A stretch of 64,000 nt of DNA from Sacculina carcini (lineage: Eukaryota > Arthropoda > Thecostraca > Sacculinidae), in NCBI GenBank assembly GCA_916048095.2, contig OU696577.1, forward strand, positions 4,124,001 through 4,188,000, written 5' to 3'. The stretch's first letter is position 1; every line of letters starts with the position of its first letter. The position numbers and the translations under genes are program-made. Positions 10,233 through 21,824 of the stretch are shown here, in pieces. The notes beneath the pieces were generated by a model. That model was not told the origin of the DNA. It saw only the letters and a program-made list of their open reading frames with translations, and did no database searches.

Positions 10233-11300
10233 TCATTTCAACACAGCTTCTAATTCTGCAACATTGATGTGATGCACATCTTCCTTCTTCCTCTGCCACG
10301 ATGCGTCCTCGACAATATTTCCGTCAATTTCTATCGCTGCACCAATGGCAAGCATGCTGGCGTCACACCATACAATACCGTCTTTAGTTTTTCGAACATG
10401 CCATGTTCCCCCCACTGGGTCATTCGCTATCACCCTCTCAACCATATCTTTTGTCATACGCAACACGTTATCCCCTACAACATCATCCCACTCGACACAA
10501 TCAGCATGACGCTTGAGGTAGCTGCAAGCGGGCCTCAGCCATCCGGCGACGGGGTAGTGGCCGATCAACTTGCCACAAAGTGAGAACAATTGGCGTTTCG
10601 TCATATCGTCCTGTACGGCAGGTACTACGTTCCCTCTGCGGTACACCAAATGCCCCTGCTCGCTCTTTTGCAGTTGCAACCCAAGAACAGCACCTTGCTC
10701 AATCGGCACCGGTTCTTTGGCTTTCAGCCCATACTTGGCTAGATGGTCAACTACCGCTGCACCTGACACTATCGACTCTCGCACAACGATATCGTCTATG
10801 TACGAATCCGTTGCTTCTTCAATAAGTGACGCTTGCTGTAGGAACGTACGCACAATTCGGGTCATGGCTTTAGGCGTAGAACACAGCCCAAACCCCATTC
10901 TAGTCAGACAGTATATATTTCCATCATATTCCACTAATTGGTGTTTCCACAATTTTTCTGCTACGTGAACCTGGAGGTACGCAACCTTCAAATCCACTAT
11001 CGATACTGGTCCTTCAATACGTCTCCATTCTCTCAACTTTTCCCCGCATACATCAATAAAATCATATCCAGTGTGACTGTGCAAAAAAGAGTTAAGCTCG
11101 CGGAAGTCCAATACTGGCCTAACTTTGTTCTTGGTAGGTTGCACGACCGCTAGCAATGGCAATACACCCACATCTTGCTTACCCGCCCAAGGCACCAAAA
11201 TCTTCTCGTCAACCCACCTACGCACCTTGGCATCAAATTCTTCCCTCACAGCATCATCAATTGTCAATTCATCAATTTCGTTAACCATTCGACTTCCCAC
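10233..11300 (-). pseudogene. E1 reverse transcriptase and RNase H
   Basis: RT boxes in order: VLDFRELNSFLHSHTG, VSIVDLKVAYLQVHV, CLTRMGFGLCSTPKAM and SYIDDIVV, the catalytic YxDD. RNase H follows with VWCDASMLAIGAAIE and HINVAELEAVLK. The frame ends at a TGA (10233-10235) in a position that is Gly in E2, and homologous text goes on past it (KLDEIEIRTDSATV). The RT fingers region precedes it in another frame, so a frameshift lies near 11280. Box 4 reads FGLxxxPxxM where typical Gypsy has FGLxNAPxTFQ. Confidence 0.82.
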
Positions 11301-11833
11301 CTTTCACCATCAAACGACGCGCGAAAATCTGGATCCTCGATGCTCAGATTTCGCGGACCATCAATTCTACTGTTTTTCTCACGCACATTTGGTACGGGCA
11401 CGCTGTCAAACTTCATCTCCATTGCACAACATGACTGTTGTCCGAATCGAACAGATTTCTCACTCACAGTCACTCCACCCAAATGATTGATCAAATCCAT
11501 TCCAACCACAATATCAATGTTGCTAACAAGCTCATCAACCACTATGGCCTTCACTTTCACATACTCATTCTGTACTCCCACTGTAATCCACGCTTCACCT
11601 CTACACTGCACTTGTCTACCATCAAACGCGAGCATCACACATTCACCGTCAATATATTTTACAAAGCTCGTTTTTACGACCACAGCTGAACAACCAGTAT
11701 CAATAAATGCCTTCGCCCTCATCTCATCTATCGTTACGTCAATAATTGGTAGACCTGACAATTGCGCCATTATTGGCTCATTGGAGTGACTGCTGGCGCA
11801 CAAGCCACCCCACTCAAGTTTTCCGACTTGCAT
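11264..11833 (-). pseudogene. E1 aspartic protease and linker
   Basis: The protease carries AFIDTGCSAVVVKTSF (active-site DTG) and IDIVVGMDLINHLGGV, the second conserved loop. Gag and protease frames overlap around 11770-11833 in a -1 relation, the usual arrangement for Gag-Pol frameshifting, though damage could also explain it. The frame runs on into the linker FDGERWEVEWL seen in all family-A copies. Confidence 0.78.
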
Positions 11834-12094
11834 TCAAATGGCTTGTGTCCGTCTTTTCCGCACCGATAACACACGATTGGTTTACGTTTGCTACAGTAGC
11901 GTGCCATGTGAGGCCCTCCACACACGAAGCATCGTCCGGTGAATCTTCGCGGAGCAGCATTATCTCGCAGCTGTGATTCCCTGCTCCCACTGACCGCTTC
12001 ACCGGAGGCCACCACATTCACGGCTCTATTTGCAGCCAACACACGGGCATGGACAATCAGCTCTCTGGTCGTCATCTTTAGAACATTTGCAATA
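11770..12094 (-). pseudogene. E1 gag C-terminus with two zinc knuckles
   Basis: Two CCHC knuckles are visible, CFVCGGPHMARYC and CYRCGKDGHKPFEC, the nucleic-acid-binding part of Gag. Only the last third of Gag remains: homology to E2 and E6 stops near LKMTTRELIVHARVL. The open frame continues to an ATG at 12156, but those first residues come from the opposite strand of E2 across the junction. Confidence 0.75.
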
Positions 12095-12099
12095 TGCAA

Positions 12100-12712
12100 T
12101 TGCAGATGCAGATGCAATTGAGAGCGCGTTGAAGACGGCTTATGCAGACGACTCATTCTGCGCGTTCCAAAAGCTGTGCGAAAAAAGTGGACGGGAGAGT
12201 CGGTGGATGTGTTCGCAACTGATATTCGCAGGCTTGCTGGTCTTGCAAATTTTCACAGTGAAGGGCTGGATAACATTTGCAGATTACGATTTGTCAATGG
12301 ATTTCCTGGCTATATTCGTTCAAGCCTGCAAAGGATGGCAGATGTTCAAACGATGAAAATGTTTGAGCTCATCAGTCACGCTCGAGTAATGACCAAAAAC
12401 GGAGAGCAAGGTGGACCTATGTCAGCTGTGTCAGTAGTGCGCCAGGTTTCAACAGTAAGTCAACATGAAGGTGCGGCACGTCAGCTCAAGGAGACTGCAG
12501 TGCAGAGACCGGCCGGATTCAACGGCAGGTGCTACCAGTGTCACGAGATCGGACATATGGCGCGTTTCTGCCAGACGGGACTGCGTGATGGACGTCCGGA
12601 TGTACGAAGGTACGGAGGTGATCGTGCAACCAGAGGGCGGGTACCCACCTGCTATACGTGCAACAAAGTGGGACATACTTCTCGGCAGTGCAACAATTCG
12701 GGAAACGAGTGA
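12100..12712 (+). pseudogene. E2 gag, N-terminally truncated
   Basis: The Gag text starts near DADAIESALKTAYA, which aligns with E6 Gag around residue 80. It continues through ESVDVFATDIRRLAG to two CCHC knuckles, CYQCHEIGHMARFC and CYTCNKVGHTSRQC, and ends TGA at 12710-12712. The protease lies in a different overlapping frame from about 12465. Confidence 0.78.
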
Positions 12713-15654
12713 GGGGGGCGTATGCGCCAACAGTCGCCCCTGCACCGGTAAGGCGCCTTTTCATGCATTACCATTTGTTGATGTGTGCTGTGAAAATGTG
12801 AAAACCAGTGCTCTTGTCGACACTGGTTGTTAGATGACTGTTGTACATTCTAGTTTTGTGTCTCGTTATGGCGGAGAAGCTGTTATGAATGCCTTCGATG
12901 GAAGTCATGTTGTTTGTAAGGGTAATGGTTGTGTAACACTTGTTGTAAGCGGTGTCAGCGTAGATGCACATGTCGTAGTGGCGGATAAGTTGATAGGTGG
13001 TGTTAGCGTTGTTCTTGGTATGGATGTTATTGATCGGTTGGGTGGTGTCACAGTGAAAAATGGCCGGGTGTGGTTTGGGGAAGATAGTGTCCCGGCGGAG
13101 GTCGTTAATGCCATTGGCGATGTACATGCATGTGTGACTAGCGACGTATCTGGTGAACGGGCAAACAATACTGACGAACCAACAGTGACCGTGTCGGACT
13201 CAGATTTATCTGCTATTTTTGATGGTCGTGTGTGGACCGTTAAATGGCTGTGGAAGGAGAAGCCCGTGAAGTTGAGAAACACCATATCTATGTATGACAA
13301 GAAAGTTGATGATCATGTGAAAGACGAATTTGATCGAGAGATCAATAAATGGATAAGCGAAGGTATATTGGTACCTTGGGAGAGTAACGTGCAGGCGGGT
13401 ATTACTCCTCTCATGGCTGTCGTCCAGCCCACGAGAAATAAAGTACGATCCGTCCTGGATTTTCGGGAACTTAACGAGCACGTCAGATGTCACACGGGTG
13501 ATGACACGATAGATATATGTGATGAGACGATTCGACAATGGAGAAGGGCTGGTGAGAACGTATCAATAGTGGATTTGAAATCGGCCTATTTACAGCTGAG
13601 AATTGACAAAGACTTGTGGTCGTACCAGCTGGTCAAGTACAAGAATAAAACATAATGTCTGACCCGAGTGGGATTTGGTTTATGTTCCGCTCCGCGTATT
13701 ATGTCCAAAATACGGAAAACAGTCTTGAGTAAGAAGGACACTATCCGACGGGCCACCAGTTCGTACATTGATGATATCCTGGTGGATAAATCTCAGGTGA
13801 GCGTAACAGAAGTGATCCAACTCTTGGAAAAGTTTGGACTAAAATCAAAGAGTCCAGAGCCTCTAGGAAGTGGAGCTGTGTTGGGGTTGAAAGTGTCCAG
13901 AGAGCAGGGAAATTTTGTGTTCCACAATGCAGTACCTGATATCCCGGCGATGTTGACAAGGCGGGAACTGTTTACTGTATGTGGTGTATTGGTGGGCCAC
14001 TATCCGGTCGCGGGATGGCTTAGAGTCGCATGTAGCTTTATAAAGCGTCAAGCTGAGGGATCACGGTGGGAAGATTTCGTAGGAGAGCGAACGCAGACAA
14101 TGATAAGGGAAGTGATCAGTAGAGTCAAAGTCGAAGATCCAGTGAAGGGGGCATGGTGTGCGCCAAATGGTGGAAGGGGCATTGTTTGGAGCGATGCTAG
14201 TAGCATTTCTATTGGTGCTGTGCTGGAAGTGAACGGAAAAGTGGTAGAAGACGCAGCGTGGCTTCGCAAGAAAGGTGACGCGAGCCATATCAACGTGGCA
14301 GAGCTTGACGCAATTATGAAAGGGGTCAATTTGGCTATTAAATGGGAGTTGAAGGATGTGGAGCTAAGAACAGACTCGGCTACTGTAGAGGCGTGGGTGA
14401 AGACAGTACTTGACGGTGACAGGCGAATTAAGACAAAGGGTGCAACAGAGTTGCTTATTAAACGGCGTTTAGGAAATCTGAAAGAGCTCATCTCCGAGTT
14501 GGGATTGCACATAAATATTACGCTGGTGCCTACCGATAAGAACAAAGCCGACATTCTAACTCGAGTCAGGAAGAATTGGCTGATGAAAACAGGCGCTGTG
14601 TGTGAGAACTATTGTGCGGCCACAGTGGATGTGAAAGAACTGCATGAAAAACATCACATGGGAGTGGAGCGAACTCTGTACTTGGCGAGAAAGATGGACC
14701 CAAACATATCGAAAGATCAAGTAAAGACGGTAATACAGAATTGTGATCGTTGCCAGTCAATAGATCCCGCTCCAGTCGTTCATTCACCGGGTGAATTGCA
14801 CATAAACGAGAACTGGAAAAGACTAGCGGTAGATGTGACTCATTACCAACAGGTGCCATACTTGTCAGTAGTAGATTGTGGGCCGGGACGATTTGCCATA
14901 TGGCGGAAATTGAAAAGAGAGGACGCGGAACAAATATCATCAGAACTGGAAAGTATTTTCTATGAACGAGGCCCATTGAACGAATTGTTACTAGACAACA
15001 GCACGGCGTTTCGCTCACATCTTCTTGGCGAGATGCTGTCCCGTTGGAATATCATACGATTTTTTCGAGCAGCGTACCGACCGTCCGGCAACGGCATAGT
15101 AGAGCGACACCATAGGACCACCAAGGTGATTGCTGAGAGAGGTGGTATAACGCCCATTGAGGCAGTGTACTGGTACAACAGCACCCCGCGTTTCCATCAA
15201 GATGAGATGTCGGTACCACAGAGGTCGGTTTTCACTTACACATGGCGATATCCGTCAGTTGTGGTAGAAAAGCCGAACGAGGGTGAACATGCTGGGTCAA
15301 TCAAAGTAGGGGATGAGGTTTGGGTTAAACCTCCCAACTCTCGTTGCACAGCTCAGTGGTCCAGAGGCATAGTGGTCCAGAGTCATACATCAGTCACCAG
15401 CTCAGTGGTCCAGAGACATACATTCGAGAAACAACTTGGACGTCGATGGTGTGCCTAGACACTATCTGGATGTAAGACCTGTTCGAAACTCAGACCAAGC
15501 TATACCATCTGATGGGAACTCATATGATGGTGAACCATTGACAGCGGGGCGTAATGATAACATAATTAGCGATGTGACCCCAACCGATCATGAACCAGTG
15601 GCGCGTCCACAGCGGAACGTAAGACCTCCAGTATGGATGAGAGATTACGTTTAG
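12465..15654 (+). pseudogene. E2 pol: protease, RT, RNase H, integrase
   Basis: One frame holds nearly the whole Pol, broken by a TAG (12831-12833, just after the protease active site VDTGC) and a TAA (13653-13655, at the Tyr of the YCLTR box). RT motifs are VLDFRELNEHVRCHTG, VSIVDLKSAYLQLRI, GFGLCSAPRIM and SYIDDILVD. RNase H shows VWSDASSISIGAV, HINVAELDAIMKG, LRTDSATVEAWV and NKADILTRV. Integrase has HHMGVERTLYLARK, CDRCQSIDPAP and a catalytic triad in LAVDVTHY, LLLDNSTAF and NGIVERHH. A local duplication of a 'gctcagtggtccagag' segment (15351-15423) disrupts the C-terminus, which resumes in another frame at 15436 and ends MRDYV. Confidence 0.85.
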
Positions 15655-15937
15655 AATTGTGTTATTTGTGTCGTGCTTGAGCCTCATTTTTTCGATATTG
15701 TTTAGCCTGTTAAAGTTGTTAAAGTACTGTGAGTTTGCCATATGTTTACTGTTTGTTTTTATGGCGTGAGTATATGTGATTTGAGTATTGTGTGCTGCGT
15801 TTTTCGCTTATCATTGTTGTTTTCGCCGCGGAAAGTGTTTAATAACCTGAATGATGCTTAACTAAGTGTGTCTGTCTGTGTGGTTGTGTATGTGTGTGAG
15901 TGTGTGAGTTGTGTATGATCTTCAGATCACGGGGAGA

Positions 15938-16209
15938 TGTGGTGTGAGTTTGACTTTCATCGAAGCGTTTGCAGATAGCAGAGCGAGAGCGTCTTTAGGG
16001 GAGGATCGTATTGTGTGTGAGCGCGTGCATATGACGCGTCTCATGTTTCAAGTCTCGCGCCCGGGTATCGCGTCTCATGTATCGGGCAGTGGGCGAGTGA
16101 CGGTGTTGCGTTGAGGGTTGTCGTGGTTTAGCGTCATTGTGTATGGTGTTGTGTATATTGTGCATATCCTTATTGTGTTTCTTCTCTTTATCTGCCTTTC
16201 TTCAATACA
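15938..16209 (+). repeat. E2 3' LTR
   Basis: A polypurine tract (cggggaga, 15930-15937) is followed directly by tgtggtgtgag. The LTR is taken to end with ttcaataca at 16209, where LINE-A RT text begins. No second copy is present to confirm the outer end. Confidence 0.6.
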
Positions 16210-17377
16210 CTGAACTACAAAACCATTTAGATAATTTTGCAGATTCAAGGCCGATTCGGAATGGATACAAATGTCGTCCGCGTAGCAGGTGATGGTTACC
16301 CCAGGAATTTCAGGTAGTCGTGTGAGCATATGGTGCATACCGACGTTGAACAAAAATGGGCTTAATACTCCTCCCTGGAGCGTTCCTAGCTCAAATTGGC
16401 CAAACGTATGTTCCGTTGTAGTATACTCGTGATTGTCTGTTCAACAATTATGATCTTATTCATCGTTGGAGTTTTCCTTTTATGACAAAGGTCACCAACT
16501 GGTCTAGGATAATATAGGGGTTAACAAGATCAAAGGCACTTTTGATGTCCAAAAAAGCAACTACACTACTTGGGGTTAGGCGAGAGAATAGCTCAACGAT
16601 ACAATGAGGTGGACCTCGGCCAGGAAGAAAGCCAAATAATTGCGGTGACAATGCATCCTCCAATTTGTAGAATAGTCTTGAGAGTATAATGCGCTCCAAA
16701 ACTTTGCAGAAACATGACGTTAAAGCAATTGGACGAAATTTATCGGTATTCAGTGTGGGTATGGGAATAAGCGTTGATTGCGTCCACGAGTCGGGTAAAC
16801 TTGCTGTCGAAACACATAAATTATAGAGATGAAGTAGAGGATTTCCCGGAACACGATAAATTTGTCTCAACGTGGAGTAGATAATGCCGTCATCTCCAGG
16901 AGCAGTGGCTTTTCCGCGAGCCAGGGATCTGTAAAGCTCAGCGTGTGTGATTGGAATATCGTCCTCATCATCAGGTGAATATAAGGCGATGTACAATCTG
17001 ATCTCTCTGGATGTCATGTCCGCAGACAGCGCAGTTTGAATATGATCGGGTAGAAAGGAAGCGTTTGACTGTTTAGCCCAATCATCAATTAGTTCTTGCG
17101 CGAACATTTGTGCATTATGATGGCGGACTTGTATCGGTTGCCTCTTCACTATTTGTTTGATGAGACCCCACATTCGACTTACACTGGTAGTGTGATTGAT
17201 ACGATGTGTGAAGTTTTCCCACATAATCGATCGTTGTTGATATTGTAGTGAACTCATTTGGTTGCGCAGAATCCGATAGTTTTGTAGATTGGCAGGTGAA
17301 GGAGATTGTTGAAAGCTATGACCAGCAGCTGATGTTTGCTGTTCAGCACAGTAAAGACGTTGACTCACGTATGATGT
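16210..17377 (-). pseudogene. LINE-A ORF2, reverse transcriptase N-terminal part
   Basis: Reading from 17377 down: ARGKATAPGDDGI, LIPIPTLNTDKFRPIALTS, LERIILSRL, FGFLPGRGPPHCIVEL, VVAFLDIKSAFDLV and, in another frame, GVTITCYADDICIHSESA with the YADD active site. These are RT blocks of an I-like LINE. The protein then stops at E2. A frameshift lies between about 16460 and 16353. Confidence 0.82.
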
Positions 17378-17534
17378 TGTGGGCCGACGCTAGTACCGCC
17401 ATCTGTTGGCCGGGTTTTAATCCGGTGTAGTGTTTGAGGTCATTGACTTGTATGTATGTTCGTGTGTTATCATTGAGTCTTGTGTGTGTAATTCTATCAG
17501 TTGTGCTCTGTCTGCGTGTTTGACGGTTGCTACA
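17378..17534 (+). repeat. E3 5' LTR
   Basis: 157 bp from tgtgggccgacg to ggttgctaca, matching 21668-21824 except at about three positions. It should contain the promoter, but no TATA box is obvious. Confidence 0.9.
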
Positions 17535-17535
17535 G

Positions 17536-17548
17536 TGGTGACCCCGAA
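17536..17548 (+). promoter_or_regulatory. E3 primer-binding site (tRNA-Trp type)
   Basis: tggtgaccccgaa lies one base after the 5' LTR. A PBS of this sequence, complementary to the 3' end of tRNA-Trp, is characteristic of the CsRn1 clade. Confidence 0.75.
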
Positions 17549-17633
17549 TACAGTCCTCCTTAAATGGACGACATTTCAGACAATTTCATCACCGGGCACA
17601 TCTGCACATGCGTCGTCTGTCAGTGCTCCGTCA

Positions 17634-18644
17634 ATGGAGAATATTCCAGAGCTTGTTGTGGCTGTACGTGTCGAACTACCAAACTTCGATCCAATGGACG
17701 TCGATACATGGATTGCTATGTCCGACAATTTAATGGCGGATGCTGGCATCACAGTGCAAACCACCATGATGAAGAAGGTGCTGGCTAAATTACCAACGTC
17801 GCATTTCCGCATGGTGAAGGACCTGGCCACGGCAAGTCCTCTTCCGTCTGACTGCTATACACAGCTGTGCGCTCGATTGAAGAAGCGTCTTCAGCTCACC
17901 CCAGCTGAGCGACTGAGGCGGCTGAACAGCTTGTCTGCCGAATTGGGTTCACGTCGGCCCTCAGAGTTGTTTGCTGACATCGAGATTTTGTATCCGAACG
18001 ATATAGAGCACGAGATAATCGTCGAGACATTTTTGGGCCGTCTGCCCCCTGCACTTCGGCTGCTGTGCCGTGAGTGGCTTGAAAAAATGTCTTTGGTAGA
18101 AGTCGCCGTTAAAGCAGACACATATCATCAGCTCACACAGACAGTGTCAGCGACTATTCACGACTCCGGACCCGATGATGATTCTGCAGTGGTCTCATCA
18201 ACTCGCCAAGTTCAAGCACGTCTAGCGAAGCCAGCCGCCAGCAATCGTCAAGCGGCATCAATTCGTCGTTCAGCGTCGTCCACGTCAGACACCTTTGTCA
18301 ATCGCTGGTGCAGAAACCATCAACAATGGGGACCTGCGGCTCGCAAGTGTACAGGCACGTGCACATTCGCTATCGATGCAGGGAAACGCATACCGCAGCC
18401 GACATTAGTGGCGTTGACTGGTTGCAATTCCACGTGCCACTTGCTTCACGTCACTGATCGCAGCGGCCGTCGCTACCTCGTCGACAGCGGCAGCCAGGTG
18501 TCACTGCTACCCGCCACATGCTCACGTGACACCCCGCTGTCTGCACCAGTACTCCGCGCGGCGAACGGCTCGAAGATCCCCGTCTACCAGCGAGATTTCC
18601 GCCTTGAGGTTGACCTGTGCCTCGGCAGGATCTACCCGTTCTAG
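17634..18644 (+). pseudogene. E3 gag and start of protease
   Basis: Gag probably starts at ATG 17634 (MENIPELVVAVRVELPNF). The capsid text includes DVDTWIAMSDNLMADAGI and ELGSRRPSELFADIEILYP. In place of CCHC knuckles it has the CsRn1-type Cys/His motif WCRNHQQWGPAARKCTGTC. Protease follows in the same frame with YLVDSGSQVSLLPA. The frame is cut by a TAG at 18642-18644 inside the protease (YPF*FLV); E4 has sense text at the same place, so this is a point nonsense change. Confidence 0.87.
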
Positions 18645-18647
18645 TTT

Positions 18648-19920
18648 TTGGTGGCGGGTGTGCCTTCACCAATTCTGGGAGCTGACTTCCTCCGCGAGTA
18701 CGGCTTGGTGGTAGACCTGTGCGGCCGCCGCCTGATCGACAGCGTCACTCACTTGTCCACTGTCAACAGACACACAGGGACGCTGCCTCATCCCGACGTG
18801 GCTCATGTCAGTGTGGCACAACATACGGCCTACGACGGCGCCGGCTTCGAAGGTGTGCGCAGAAGTGACTCATTCCGGCGTCTGTGCGCACCGCCAACAG
18901 GTTTCCCAGGTATAAATTTACCATTTGTGGAACACCGAATCCTCACTAAAGGTGCACCTGCTCACGCGCGCTCCAGGCGGCTCATGCCTGATAAGATGGC
19001 TGCAGCGAGGCGTGAGCTCGTCGAGCTGCTCGATCGCGGCATCCTCGTCCCCTCATCATCACCATGGGCGAGTCCGATACATCTGGTCGAGAAGGACGGA
19101 GGTTCGGCATATCGCATGGTTGGGTGTTATGAGCGCTTGAACGCTATAACCACACCTGACAGGTACCCCATACCACACCTGCAGAGCTTCGCTGATATGC
19201 TGGACGGTGCTCGTGTGTTCAGCAAACTTGACCTGGCGCGTGCCTTCGCGCAAATTCCCGTCGCCGAAGAAGATCAACAGAAGACTGCCATCATCACACC
19301 ATTCGGGCTGTTTCATTACACGCGAATGCCGTTCGGGTTGTGTAACGCGGCCCAAACCTTTCAACGCCTGATCGACTCGGTACTCCGCGGTATGCCTTGT
19401 GTATACGCCTACATTGACGACATCTTGGTATACTCGCCGGACGCTGAGACTCATCACCGAGACCTCCAAGAGCTGTTCAGGCGGCTGTCAAGTGTGGGTT
19501 TTGTGGTGAAACCAGAAAAATGTGTTTTTGGTCGCGAAAGTGTGCGCTTCCTCGGCTTGGAAGTGTCTCCTAAGGGCATAAGTCCTCTTCCGGAAATAGT
19601 GGCTGACTTGTGCGCCATGCAATCACCACGCAACGACACCGAGTGTCGCAGATTCATCGGCATGGTGAATTTCTTTCACAGGTTTTTACCCGACCTTGCC
19701 GCAGCCCTAGCGCCGCTGCACACATCAGTACATTCACGCCCGTTCGAGTGGGGCGATGAACAAGAATCTGCTTTTCAAAAGGCGAAAACAATGCTGGCCA
19801 TCGCATCTGGTCTCGCCTACCCTCAACAAGATTCTCCCACACAGGTCATTGCGGATGCTTCAGATGTCGCCGTCGGTGCAGTCATTCAGCAATTCCAACA
19901 CGGTCGATGGGTACCGCTGC
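18648..19920 (+). pseudogene. E3 protease end and reverse transcriptase
   Basis: This continues in the same frame after the TAG: ILGADFLREYGLVVD (protease C-terminus), then RT with LVEKDGGSAYRMVGCYERLN, VFSKLDLARAFAQIPV, TPFGLFHYTRMPFGLCNAAQ and YAYIDDILVYS, which carries the YxDD catalytic pair. The thumb and start of RNase H follow (QVIADASDVAVGAVIQQF). A frameshift at about 19918 moves the text to the frame of the next entry. Confidence 0.88.
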
Positions 19921-21571
19921 GTACCATTCGCGTGCTCTTAGCAAGGCTGAGCTGAAGTGGAGCACCGGCGACAAGGAGCTGTTCGTTCTGTTCAGCGTCA
20001 TCAAGCGGTTTCGCCATCTGTTAGAGGGTCGACCTGATCTTCGTCTGCTGACAGACCACAAACCGCTCGTACACGCTTTCACCAGTGCCAGTGAGCGATC
20101 GGCACGGGTGCAGCGTCAGCTTGCTTTCATTAGCGAGTTTACGACCTACATCCAGCACTTGCCTGGCTCGAGGAACGCTGCCGCCGACTGTTTGAGCCGT
20201 CCTCTTGATGCCACCCCTCCTGTCACCATCGCAGAAGTAACGCACTTTCACAGTGAACAGAGCATTGATCTGAAGCGGCTTGCACTGGTTCAAATATACG
20301 CACCAGACGTCTCCGCGTTGGCCGATAATTGCTCTCTCAAAATCGAGCGCCGCCCGGTCACTGGAGTCCCCTCTGGTCTCCTGGTATCAACGTTGACCGG
20401 CATCGATCGTCCACTGGTGCCCGAAGCACTTCAGCGCAAAATCTTTGACCGTTTCCACGACTTGCACCACCCCGGTGCCCGAGCAACTCGTCGGTTAATA
20501 TCTGAGCGTTTCGTGTTTCAGCGAGTGTCTTCAAAGGTGGCTGAGTGGACCAAGACGTGCACCAGGTGTCAACTTTGCAAAGTCTCCCGCCACCAACATA
20601 CGCCACTGAAGCGTCCACCGCTGCCGAGCAACCGGTTCGAGGCGCCTCACATCGACATCGTCGGGCCGTTACCAGAGGCCGACGGCTACCGGTATCTATG
20701 TACTATCATAGACCGATTCACGCGGTACCCTGAGGCCGTGCCCATGACAGACGCTACTGCGCAAAGCTGCGCAAAAGTCCTGCTCGACTGGATTTCACGG
20801 TTCGGTCTGTGCCTCAATATCACGTCCGACCGAGGCCAGCAGTTTGTCTCCGACCTGTGGAAAGAGCTCTGGTCTCTGTTGGGCGTGAAACTCATCACCA
20901 CCTGCGCGTACATGCCGCAACAGAACGGCATTATAGAGCGTGTTCACAGACAGCTGAAGGCGTCGCCCATGGCATCTCTGCGAGATGATGTTGCCTGGCC
21001 GTCCGCTCTTCCAGTTGTGCTGATGGGCCTTAGGGCGGCTCACAAGCGTGACCTGGGCTCATCACCAGCCGAACTAGTCTTTGGCGAACCGCTGCGACTA
21101 CCCGGGCAGTTCTTCTCACCGGCAGAGAGACAGCCGACCACAGAGACTGTCTGTCGTCTGAACAATGTCATGTCCCGCTTGCGTCCCGTGCCGACCGCCT
21201 GGCATTGTCGTCACGAACAGCACCGGCCGTTTGTCTCTCCTGACCTCTCTACAGCGACGCATGTGTTCGTGAGGGTGGACGCCCACAAACCACCGCTTAC
21301 ACCGCCGTTCCAGGGCCCGTACGCCATCATCAGCCGCGGCAGCAAAGCGTTCGTGCTGGACCGAAGAGGCCACCAAGAGACAGTCGCTGTGGATAGACTG
21401 AAACCAGCATATCTTGAGAGGGACACCGACACATATCCAGTGAGCACACCCGCCAATGGACCGACGCCTGCCCCTACCGCGGTGCCGACACCTGCTCCAC
21501 CTGTCCATGCGCCAAGAATCGTACGGTCTCGTCGTGACAGGTCTATTAGAACACCGGCGCGTTTTACATAA
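19907..21571 (+). pseudogene. E3 RNase H and integrase
   Basis: RNase H continues with SRALSKAELKWSTGDKEL and LLTDHKPLVHAF. Integrase has a zinc domain (FHDLHHPGARATRRL, then CTRCQLCK) and an intact catalytic triad: Asp in APHIDIVGPLP, Asp in NITSDRGQQFV and Glu in QQNGIIERVHRQLK. The C-terminus includes THVFVRVDAHKPPL, PFQGPYAII and a Pro/Thr-rich tail ending near the TAA at 21569-21571. The catalytic residues look intact although the full Pol is interrupted upstream. Confidence 0.88.
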
Positions 21572-21667
21572 TTGTTATTTTCCCCACTCAAGTGACATCA
21601 TTGTGTTGGTTTTATAATCATAGTTATTTTTCCTGTTATTTTCGGTGCTCGACACCTGGGGGGAAGC

Positions 21668-21824
21668 TGTGGGCCGACGCTAGTACCGCCATCTGTTGGC
21701 CGGGTTTTAATCCGGTGTAGTGTTTGAGGTCATTGACTTGTATGTATGTTCGTGTGTTATCATTGAGTCTTGTGTGTGTAATTATATCAGTTGTGTTCTG
21801 TCTGCGTGTTTGACGGCTGCTACA
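21668..21824 (+). repeat. E3 3' LTR
   Basis: 157 bp, tgtgggccgacg to ggctgctaca, preceded by a purine tract ctggggggaagc. The match with the 5' LTR is about 98 percent by eye. Confidence 0.9.

Larger units (their letters stand above)
8620..12100 (-). mobile_element. E1: family-A LTR retrotransposon, 5'-truncated, minus strand
   Basis: Order on the minus strand is gag remnant, protease, RT, RNase H, integrase, PPT and 3' LTR. No 5' LTR is present: the copy stops inside gag at about 12095-12105, where it meets E2 head to head. Related copies in this window are E2, E5, E6 and E7. Confidence 0.8.
12100..16209 (+). mobile_element. E2: family-A LTR retrotransposon, 5'-truncated, plus strand
   Basis: The copy lacks its 5' LTR and Gag N-terminus and begins at the head-to-head junction with E1. 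It continues through gag, protease, RT, RNase H and integrase to a 3' LTR at 15938-16209. Its LTR differs clearly from that of E1, so the two are different subfamilies and not one inverted copy. Confidence 0.8.
17378..21824 (+). mobile_element. E3: full-length CsRn1-like Ty3/Gypsy retrotransposon
   Basis: This 4447-bp element has two 157-bp LTRs (three visible differences), a tRNA-Trp-type PBS, gag-pol and a polypurine tract (ctggggggaagc) before the 3' LTR. ATGT occurs on both sides (17374-17377 and 21825-21828), a 4-bp target duplication. Removing the element and one ATGT restores the LINE-A reading frame. It has one nonsense codon and one frameshift, so it is recent but not autonomous as it stands. 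Confidence 0.92.

Noticed and set aside
17430..17633. Upstream extension of E3 gag through the LTR
   Set aside because: The frame is open by chance across LTR and PBS; the conserved Gag text starts at ATG 17634.
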